Shown here: one piece after another, positions 55,719 through 64,000 of the stretch
Layout of the letters: every line of letters starts with the position of its first letter
How positions within the stretch are numbered: position 1 is the first letter of the stretch
Origin: Filosporella fistucella
Taxonomy: Eukaryota; Ascomycota; Leotiomycetes; Helotiales
Assembly: GCA_030077755.1 (NCBI GenBank)
Contig: JAQJZZ010000018.1
Location: forward strand, 124,001 to 188,000
DNA length: 64,000 nt
Direction of reading: 5' to 3'
Position numbers and translations under genes: made by a program
The notes under the pieces: model-generated
What the model saw: only the letters and a program-made list of their open reading frames with translations
The model's database searches: none
Told to the model about the DNA's origin: nothing

Positions 55719-57727
55719 GCGAGGATGATTCGTATCATAAGCTTGTGGTGGCTTTCGGGGTTTCAATCTGATTTTATTTGCGGGTATCTGAACAATCGAG
55801 GGGAATGCAACATAGTTATTGATGATAGTTGACGAGGAAAGAAAATCATCAGAAATAGCATGGCTATATTTCTTTAGATACGATAGCTTATCATGAGATC
55901 TTTTGCGATGAATTGTACTCAAAATCTGAGACTCATTGAATTCGCTGTCTCAAAGAGTTCAAAAGCACAAAATTGAATGATGCGAAGCAGATGGCCGCCT
56001 GGTCTCATGCTCCAGCCCTGAGATGACGAGGTAAGGTCTGAAGCTGACACATAACATAGCAGAGGAACTCCGAAAGTAAAGACAAATATAAGTTTCCAAG
56101 ACAGGGAGGGAATAGAGAGAGCGAATAATGACCACGATGAGGAAGAATCGAAAGGAGTAATTTTATTGTTCAAAGGAAGAACAATGTTATCAGATTTCAG
56201 CCAGAAGTTTTACTGTCTAGTGACGATCAATATTCCGGCATCAAGAATCCTTCCTCCAAAGCAACACCTATCTCCCTATCGCCTACTTCATGTCCGTATT
56301 TGTGTCTATGAACTCTGTTCACAGCCTAAAACCGCCGCAGCTACATACATCCTGTGGTCATCTCCTGCTCTTGATGTTCAACTCGGACGGCAATGTAAAT
56401 TCCACCAACCAAGCCTACTAATTCCACTCATTGTACCATTCCCATATCACGAATGGAAATGGTACGATGAGAGGAAGTAGTCGGATTGATGGTGAAAGGG
56501 AATTCAATGTGGTCGTATTGATACCCCGAGGAAAGTGAATGAATTGTGTATACTATCGAAGTAATATATAATGACGTAACAACTGCTGATTCTTTCTTCC
56601 CTGCCAGGAAAACAATCATTTGGTGAACCCATGATGGATTGAGCACTCCAGGCCCCTCCTCTCGTACACCTGGCAAACAGATTCTTCCTCTCCACACAGA
56701 AAGAAAATGCAAGAGTTGAATATATCCTCGCCATATCGATTAAATATGCCCTTCTTAAACGTATCACTCGCAAGGAGAGGCACATATATTAAAAACTCCT
56801 CCGGCACGCCCACATCGGGCAGCTCAAGAAGGAGCTTTTCGGTCCCGGGCGGGAGAAAGCTCCAGGCCCGGGACAATAATATGGGTTCCAATAATATGTT
56901 TCCAATACCGTGTGTTTCAGATATCGATATATCGATCTGCTATGCGCAGCAGAGAGGAAAAAGTCGGTTCCGTATCCGTAGGCTGTGGTGATGTTAGCAG
57001 AGCTCGGAACACCAGGAGAAAGAGTTCATACCATTTCCTCCGTCTGCAGGATCGAAAACACCCCACCAACATCAACTTCGATTACCCTCCTCTCCCCTCA
57101 GCCTCCCTTTCCATCTCTCCCTCTCACCAGAGACAAATCCCCCTCCTCACACTTCGTCAACAACAACAACACCAACAAAGAAGAAGGGGAAGGAGGGTAG
57201 AGGAGCTGCTGGCAGCGTGAGCAATAAATAAGCATTCACCCGCGCCCGACGGAATGCATGCAGTCGCTGACGAAAACTAACGGCTCTATTAGCGTGCTAA
57301 GAAATACGCACAGGGCCCGTAACCGGATCCGAAGACCAGCAAGAGCTTTTTTTTGACAATAATTGTCCGAGTATCAATCAACATAGTCTTGGGTTAATAT
57401 AGAGAGGAATTTATAATGACTTTCCTGTACCGTATCAGTCCGTATGACATGTACAAGTACGCTGTGGGAACGAAGAGAGGCGAGGTTTGTGTAACCGAAA
57501 GATCTCGGGGGAAGCGGGGCTTGGGGGTGTGGTCGCGATGAAGATTAATTGAAAGAACTACTACTAGAATGAGAACTAACTATAGAGGCCGTTATATTAG
57601 GAAAACACGATGCAGACTTCGACTTCTCCCTCTCATCCAGTCATAAACCAAAAATGCAATATGGAATGATCAGTCCATCTCCCCTTTTCCCCAGCTTCAA
57701 CTTCCTGTCCCCCTTTCTCCTCTTTCC
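55719..57727. other. Long intergenic region
   Basis: About 2 kb. A minus-strand frame at 56616-56891 (91 codons, WSFLPPGTEKLLLELPDVG) and plus frames at 56707-57220 overlap each other and have no recognised family. A 9-bp inverted repeat lies at 56842-56874. Pyrimidine-rich tracts near 57080-57170 and 57660-57730 are seen. No gene is called. Confidence 0.35.
56842..56874. repeat. 9-bp GC-rich inverted repeat
   Basis: GTCCCGGGC at 56842-56850 and its reverse complement GCCCGGGAC at 56866-56874 are separated by 15 bases in an otherwise unremarkable intergenic stretch. It could be a regulatory dyad or part of a short coding frame. No function is assigned. Confidence 0.4.
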
Positions 57728-58639
57728 CTAGCTCTGACTACCCTTCTTCCTCGTAAGCCGTCGGCTTCGAGGCCGGGCTCTCTGAATCCAACTCCTGGGA
57801 GTCCCAGGATGCTTCTTATTCATATGCTCCGTCAATTTATCAGGTCTGGAATATCCATCAATCTGTTGGCATCCGACAACAGGACAACAGTACGATTCTC
57901 GATATTTATCGTGAGTAACTATGTGGCGAGTAAGATCGGAAAGTCGCTTGAATCGTTTTTCACAGATATCGCAGGGATGGGAACGAGTGCCACGTGGATT
58001 GGAGGCAGAGGCAGAGCCCTGTGCCTGGAACGGTGCCATGGTTGCAGCGGGGAAACCTCCGACTTGAGGTCTTTGAGTATAGCCCATGTTGACGGAGGCA
58101 CCAGTCATATTGGTGGGAGGATAGTCCATGTTTGACAGTGCCAGCATGTAGTCGATCAGGTCCATCTGCATATCCATACCATAATCTTGACCCGTGAACA
58201 TAGAAGTAGTATCATTGTATCCGTTGCCAGCAAATGGATTTGCTCCCGAGCCAACAGGTAGGTCAAAAGACTCAAATCTACTGCCATGAGGCGGAGGCAC
58301 CATGTTGGTGGTCGAACCTCGAAGCATCGATTCTGCATCATAGGGCGTTGGGTTAGTGTTGTTGAGCACCTGGTTTGCAGCATTGTTCAAGTATACCGGG
58401 TCTGTCCAATTGAACGACGATCCTGTTCCATTGGACGTCAAATCTGCCTCTGGTGAGGTAAAGTTTCTATTGATTGTCCAGTCGACATCCGCGTTCGAAG
58501 CTTCAACCCCATTGTTCCACTCACTGGCATTGGCATTACCCTGACCTACAGGAGGATCAGAAATGTGAGGGCTGAAAGCGTTGATAAATGGGTCTGTGGC
58601 CGACCCACTCGAGACTATGGAGCTTGTATTGGATTGCAA
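57728..58639 (-). CDS. C2H2 zinc-finger transcription factor
   Basis: Single exon, 303 residues, probably nuclear. The first ~210 residues are Asn/Ser/Gly/Pro-rich and disordered, an activation-domain-like composition. Two C2H2 fingers follow near the C-terminus: CDICEKRFKRLSDLTRHIVTH (C-x2-C-x12-H-x3-H), then a longer-spaced finger starting CPVVGC and ending in H-x4-H (HMNKKH). The last ~25 residues are strongly basic (RARPRSRRLTRKKG), usable for nuclear import or DNA backbone contact. The start ATG (58639) is the first in frame, but an upstream exon cannot be excluded. Its targets are unknown. Confidence 0.8.
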   Translation of the reverse strand: MQSNTSSIVSSGSATDPFINAFSPHISDPPVGQGNANASEWNNGVEASNADVDWTINRNFTSPEADLTSNGTGSSFNWTDPVYLNNAANQVLNNTNPTPYDAESMLRGSTTNMVPPPHGSRFESFDLPVGSGANPFAGNGYNDTTSMFTGQDYGMDMQMDLIDYMLALSNMDYPPTNMTGASVNMGYTQRPQVGGFPAATMAPFQAQGSASASNPRGTRSHPCDICEKRFKRLSDLTRHIVTHDKYRESYCCPVVGCQQIDGYSRPDKLTEHMNKKHPGTPRSWIQRARPRSRRLTRKKGSQS

Positions 58640-59382
58640 ATTTTGTGATATGAGTTCCGTGTTATCACAAGTTGATTCACCCTGATCTAAAAATGCATGC
58701 AGCTGTCCACCATTCTTATCTGGTTGCCAATCCTGCGCCGACTTCCTTCCGAACCGTCAATTAACTTCCTCCTGCACTAACGTCCTTCGCTTACCTGTAA
58801 TATCTCTTCAAGCACCCAGCCTGAAGCCCAAGCTCTTCCCTTCCGCTCAATTTCTCCATCTCCTCCAGAAGAGTAACCACGCTCCGCCTTAATCTCGAGC
58901 CCACTTCATCGCTGGCCTGGTCCACTTCTAATACTTCTTATGCATTTGGTTTCAACCGTGACTCATTCTCATTCCACTAGCTCCCTTTCTCACTCCGACG
59001 CCGACTGCTGCTTGATCTTCATCTCAACCTTAATTAACAGGCCACTTTATTCCGACACAAGGGACATCATCGCCCTCCCCACCCATATCAAGGTGTAAAG
59101 GTGAGCTGAGCTTAGGTTTCTCGTTGGCCCAGTTGTCCTGTTGGTGGCGGTCCTGCATATCGAGGGCGGTTGAGGGCGTAGCGTGAAGAAAAGTGAGGCG
59201 GACTGACGAGCTGCTTGTGGTGTCACGGGTGAGGCTGTGGAAGCAAAGACAAGCAAAAAGTGCAAAAGTACTGCCAAAACTCATAAATTTCAACGACGGG
59301 GAACAACACCATGCATATGCCCGCTCCTCCCATGCACCCTCCGAAAAACGCCTAGAGTCGCCCTCATTCTATCCACGACAGC
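58640..59382. other. Intergenic, upstream of C2H2 gene
   Basis: About 740 bp between the C2H2 gene start and the DEAH helicase stop. It is rich in C/T tracts on the plus strand (near 58840-58990). Small frames at 59030-59293 overlap each other in several registers and are not called. It should contain the C2H2 gene promoter. Confidence 0.4.
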
Positions 59383-62300
59383 CTACTGATCCAATCCATC
59401 CAACTCCACTAGATGCATGACAGCCTCTACCACTTCATTCCCAGCCAGCTCCCACTCTGGCTCGTCGATTTTGCGAGCCAGGACATCGTCTAACATGCCT
59501 CTGAGACGGCTGACTAACACACCTATTCGAGCCCAGCCGCGAAGACGAAGCCAGCCGTCGACGACGAGGCCGCGACCGAGTGTGTCTAGAGTGATGGGGC
59601 CGGAAAAGAGGAGGGCGGTGTAGGCGTTGAAGGCTGTCAGGTGTCAGTGGATTCATTCCTCTGTTGATTTGACAGTGAAGTGAATATGAACTTACGAGTC
59701 AAATCCCGGATGAATACCTTGCTCGTGGCCATTTTGTTGAAGTAGCTCATATACACACTATTTCCCGGGAAGCCTTGTGCATCGAAGACTGTAGAGCTGG
59801 GATGAACAAACACACGGCCATTTTCTTGATTAAAGTACTTGATCGTCTTGGCTTCAGGGTCCAATTCAACAGCACCAGAGATGGAAGGTGCGAATTTCTT
59901 GTCTGGAAAGTCGATGCGGGCAAGTTGGGGGTTGAACGCTCCAGCACATAGTGAACGTATTAGTGTGGTGTTTGTGTTATGTTTGTTGAGCGCGAAAAGT
60001 CCAGATGTTGATGTTGGAATGAATGATAGTTCGCGCAAAGAGGTCAGATACTGAGTACGGTTGGATGAGATGTCGTTCAGTGTTTGATATGAGAGAAAAT
60101 TCTCTGAACACCAGTTACGTATTTCTCCTTGCCGAATGCTAGAAATTTGTTAGAATGATTCCATGGCGAATAGATTCGTACTTGCCTTCGATTGCTGACC
60201 ATCTCATCCCATTGTTCAAATGCCTTGAGGTCTCCAATCAAATCGCCTTGGTTCTTTGCAAACTTCGCCCTCGCGTATTTTGCCTCCTCTCGTTTCTCCT
60301 GCGGCGAAACAAAAGGTGACTTGACTGTGAGAATGGCTGCGATAGTGAGGCATGCATCGAGGCACCCAAACATGGCTCCATAAACCATGAGCTTACCACA
60401 TCGAAGATCGGCTGGAATCATCGATAAATGTCTTCCCAGTGCCGTGAGGTCATCTCCATCCAAAGCTCCCATGCGACCGAGTAATTCCATTGCCCCTTCA
60501 ACGGCCAGACTTTCAGGAGGTGTCAAAGCACTTGCCAGGAATCGGCCAACTTCTTTGATGCCCATCGCTCGAACGGAAAGACATAATTGTTCTAATGGCA
60601 CTCGTCTGATTTCTGGTTCTGGCCTTTCTGCCATCTTCGTCATCTCGGCATTTCGTGTGTACAATTTATAGCATTTGCCAGCCTGGACACGACCCGCTCG
60701 ACCTCGCCTCTGCTTACAAGCGGCACGAGATGCCCAAACTTCTTCGAGCTTGCGCATGTTATTCTGCGGATCATAGCTCGTTTCCTTGACTCTTCCTGTA
60801 TCAATGACTGCGACAATGTCATCAATAGTAATTGATGTCTCTGCGACGTTAGTGGCGACGATGACTTTTCGCTTCCCAAAAGGAGCATGGGGAAAGACTC
60901 GTCGTTGTTCAGATGACTGAAGAGAAGCATGCAGTGGTAGGGCGTGAAGATTAGGTATGGACCGTAAATTGTCCAAGGTGCGACTAATTTCCATAAGTCC
61001 AGGCATGAAGATCAGGATGCCTCCATCTTGCTTCAAGTGCGTCAATTCAGCGTCGATTTCCTTGACTGTCTGAGCAACAAGATCATAATTGATTCTCATA
61101 CCGATGCTTTGGATAGCAGCAGCCACGTCAGCATCCATGCCGTCGGTTTCATCGTCGTCGTCAGCCCTTCGTGCTCCACGTCCAGCATTAAATCCAGTCA
61201 TTTGAATCACATCATCCAGGTAATAGTCCTCAACGGGATATGTTCGCCCGCTGATCTCAACTCTCCCAACTTTGCCGTTACTTTTGAAATAATCCTCAAA
61301 CACACCAGCATCGAGAGTGGCACTCATCAAAATGAGTTTCAAGTCTTTCCGCTTCTTGAGGACGTCGCGAAGCAAGACGAGAAGGAAATCAGTGTCAAGA
61401 CTGCGTTCGTGGACTTCATCGATGATGACATGACTGACATCTGCCAAACTTGCCACGACATCGTCAGAGCTCCCTCCTGATGTCTGCAACCTTCTTAAAA
61501 GCACACCTGTAGTGACAAATGTGATTTTCGTATTTTGCGAGCTCTTTGACTCTCCGCGAATGATATAACCAACTTCTTGGCCCACAACAGAGCAGCGTTC
61601 GTCGCTGACACGGTCTGCTAGACCGAGCGCGGAAATCCTTCTTGGTTGTGTGCAACTGCAAACATTAGGGAAAATTCACAAAAGTCAGAAAGAGAGACTC
61701 ACATGATCTTTGCACATTCTCCCAAGCATCTTTGATACAAATCGTCTAGAATGAATTGCGCAGACTGTGTGGATTTACCAGAACCAGTCTCTCCAGAAAT
61801 AATGGTTACTTGATGCGAAATCACAGTATCAATTATCACTTCTCGCAACTCCCACGCAGGTAAGGTCTTACGTGCCACTATTCTTGCCTGAAGTTTTGGA
61901 TCAGTTTGACGTCTTGTCCACTCTTCTTTACTCCTGGTGTTCGGCGACCAATTGATGGGCCTTGGATGCCTGGATATTCTCTGTCTTTTCCTGTGAATTG
62001 GCCGCACCTCGCTGACCGTAGAAGCTGCTGCTGATACTTCGCGAAGCTTTCCAGGTCGCTCAACGATACTGTAGAAATTTTGTTCAATCCAATCAATGAG
62101 AAAGAAGAGCATTTGCTCCCCAAGTAGTGTATCGACGGCATGATTCAGCGCTTGCTTCATCATGCTTAAGCGTATGTAGGCAGGCAAAGCCGCGTAGATT
62201 GAAATAACAGGGAGCTTCTGCGGATACTCTGCTGTACGCCGAAATTGTACATTGGGGACCACCTCAATGTTCCGACCTCTATTGGCAGGTTTGATTGTGA

Positions 62301-63749
62301 TGCGACAAACATCCTTTGATGGTCGAGAGTATTGATCGCCGAACACAGATTGGAGGCTGGTCAACTCCTCTTCCCATATTGCTTCGGAAGCTTCTTTTGA
62401 CTCCTCTGAATCCCAAGATTCTTCATCTTCGGCAATTTCGGTATCCTGCCCGCTCGAGAGAAGAATTCGTTGCAATGACTCCGAGGCCTTACCTTCGTTT
62501 CCATGGGCATCGAACATTTGCCTGCACAGATCGAGCGAATAACCTGCCTCAGCTAGACGTTTGATTGCGCCTTCTCTCTTCAGATCGCTACTTGCCATAC
62601 TGATTCCTGCTACGTAGCCTTCCGGTAAAGCCCATCTTGGAAGATCATCTTCTGGAACATGTATGAGTAACCATTCCAGCGTTTCCTCTCTGTCCTTGCA
62701 CTCCTCAACTGCTTCCTCGACGTGACTTTGCCGGAAATCAAGATTCTTGAACTCGTTCACGATCGAGTGCTTCTGATATTCAGACAACTTGACATCATGA
62801 GGGTTCCAAATAGCATGCGTCCGGACCAATCCTTCGATCTTTGTTCGTGTGCGTTTTCCCATTTCGATTTTGGGAACTCTGGTCCAGCCTCTATTTATGT
62901 TATGAGCTCCGGAATTGCCACCAGCAGTTCCATTGCTTCGCAGCGCCAGATTTGCACCCCCAGGTCCTCCAGGTGTGCTTGCCGCCTTTTCTCTCGCTTT
63001 CTCTCTCTCCATACGCTTCTTCTCCATCAATACCTTTGCCTCTTCTCGTTCCCGCAGAGCAGCAAAAGGATCCGCCTCGTACATCCAGCCTCGCCCTTCC
63101 TTGACATCCTCTTTCTTTAACACCTCGAATTCTCCCTTCCATAGATCTCTGTAGTCAGGAGGCATCATCATATGAATATTCCGCATGCTGCAGACCCTGA
63201 ATAATCCATACGTAGCAGCAAAATGTCTGGCTTCGAGAGCAGTTGGTTTCGCACCCAGATGCTTGTGTGTAGGTGGAAGTTTGAAGGGTTGCAGCTGTAC
63301 AAGTTCTTGGGTCTTCGGGTTCCTCCACTTTAGAATGACCATCGAAGAGTACCCTTCCGGAGTTTTGGACTGTCATTGCATTAGCACAGGCCATACAGCT
63401 TCTAACATGGGCTCACCATTGTGTATTCCGGCTTCTCCCATTTCTGTTTCTGGCAATGCTCAGAGAGCATATTTACTGGTAGCTTTCCAGTCCAAGATGC
63501 GCCTCCAATCAATTTCTTAACATCCGGCCTTTTAGGTGCTTCCCCAGCCAGTTCTGGTCCATCCTTACCAGATGAGCCGCCTGCAGATGTTTCTGAAGTA
63601 TTATTTGGTTGTCTCTTCGGCTTGGGATCTTTGTCGGAATTTGAAAATACAATAAAACTATCGTCTCCTGTAGTTGTCGCCGGTGAGGGTTTTTTGGCAC
63701 CTCCCCCGCCTCCTGGTTTCCCACCCTTTGCTTGCCCCTTCTTGACCAT
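59383..63749 (-). CDS. DEAH-box RNA helicase, DHX57/YLR419W-like
   Basis: Predicted cytoplasmic ATP-dependent RNA helicase of about 1,385 residues, close to the length of DHX57. The N-terminus is basic, Gly/Lys-rich and disordered (MVKKGQAKGGKPGGGGGAKK). Then come a UBA-like region (LCRQMFDAHGNEGKASESLQ) and an RWD domain (IWEEELTSLQSVFGDQY, with YPQKLPVISIY). The helicase core has GETGSGKST, TQPRRISA, DEVH, SATLD, FMPG, TNVAETSITIDDI and QRRGRAGR. HA2 and OB-fold regions follow, ending ...LVELDGLDQ at TAG 59383. Four introns are needed: about 63370-63416, about 61656-61702, 60139-60185 and about 59641-59696. The third is spliced in phase only from a GC donor (GCAAGT), joining ...VSNR to SIRQGEIRNWC. 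The second splits the ICTQPRR motif. Confidence 0.92.
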
Positions 63750-64000
63750 TTTTGGTCGCAGTATTGTGTAGACGAGTTTGATCCATGTACCAACGAATAA
63801 TCAAAGGTTATAAAGGTATCGCAGACTAAGATCCTGTCTTACTTGTCGCCTGTTTCTTGGATGTGGGTTGCCGCTCGCAAGGCTGATGTTTCGGCTGGAA
63901 AAATTTAGATGGGGTTGAATTTCGTGCGTCATCCTAGGAGTTCGAGATGACAGGTCACAATAAAATTTCATATGGAGCTCTACACACGGCCCAATTCACG
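63750..64000. promoter_or_regulatory. Upstream region of the DEAH helicase
   Basis: The last 251 bases lie upstream of the helicase start codon on the minus strand. No other gene is visible before the window ends. A promoter is inferred from position only. Confidence 0.4.

Noticed and set aside
56616..57220. Overlapping 90-100-codon frames on both strands
   Set aside because: They overlap one another in several registers around a GC-rich inverted repeat and show no family features.
1..64000. CRISPR array, bacterial operon or phage content
   Set aside because: There are no regularly spaced direct repeats, and the spliced gene structure is eukaryotic.

Overview
The window looks like nuclear DNA of a filamentous ascomycete fungus. 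Genes are broken by many short introns (about 43-60 bp), and the gene families are typical of Pezizomycotina: a PTH11-like rhodopsin-fold membrane protein, a CFEM protein, an NmrA-like protein, a NACHT-type STAND protein and Zn2Cys6/Fungal_trans_2 regulators. AT-rich blocks resemble RIP-mutated repeats. A leotiomycete-like source is my inference from the gene flavour, not something the bases prove. No rRNA, tRNA, CRISPR or intact transposon was found.

Layout. 1-2.4 kb: AT-rich repeat debris and no gene. 2.5-6.5 kb: an MFS transporter and a secreted-type gene interrupted by an in-frame TAG. 8.0-14.0 kb: a SNF2/RING helicase and a PTH11-like membrane protein, both on the minus strand. 15.7-19.4 kb: a NACHT STAND protein with C2H2 zinc fingers at its C-terminus. 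20.1-22.3 kb: an NmrA-like protein and a small GNAT acetyltransferase, with an AT-rich patch between them. 22.7-24.8 kb: a long low-complexity protein with an N-myristoylation-type start. 27.4-30.9 kb: a compact trio of membrane-protein genes, the last being the GPI-anchor de-N-acetylase (PIG-L/GPI12). 32.6-37.2 kb: one repeat-containing protein, then a decayed stretch with two transcription-factor remnants and one unidentified broken gene. 37.5-46.7 kb: a single-pass membrane protein, a second MFS transporter and a 647-residue unknown protein. 48.0-55.7 kb: a CFEM membrane protein, a broken partial copy of a GHKL-ATPase/coiled-coil gene, an AT-rich repeat block, then the complete GHKL-ATPase/coiled-coil gene. 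57.7-63.7 kb: a C2H2 transcription factor and a DHX57-like DEAH-box RNA helicase with UBA-like and RWD domains.

Housekeeping functions (RNA helicase, GPI synthesis, SNF2 remodeller) alternate with fast-evolving accessory genes (NACHT, GHKL-ATPase pair, CFEM, PTH11-like, decayed regulators). The most unusual content is the NACHT-zinc-finger protein and the GHKL-ATPase/coiled-coil gene with its truncated neighbour copy. Two introns in different helicase genes require GC donors, and one secreted-protein gene reads through an in-frame TAG. Coordinates of spliced genes run from start codon to stop codon. All introns were inferred by eye from splice motifs, reading phase and protein continuity.
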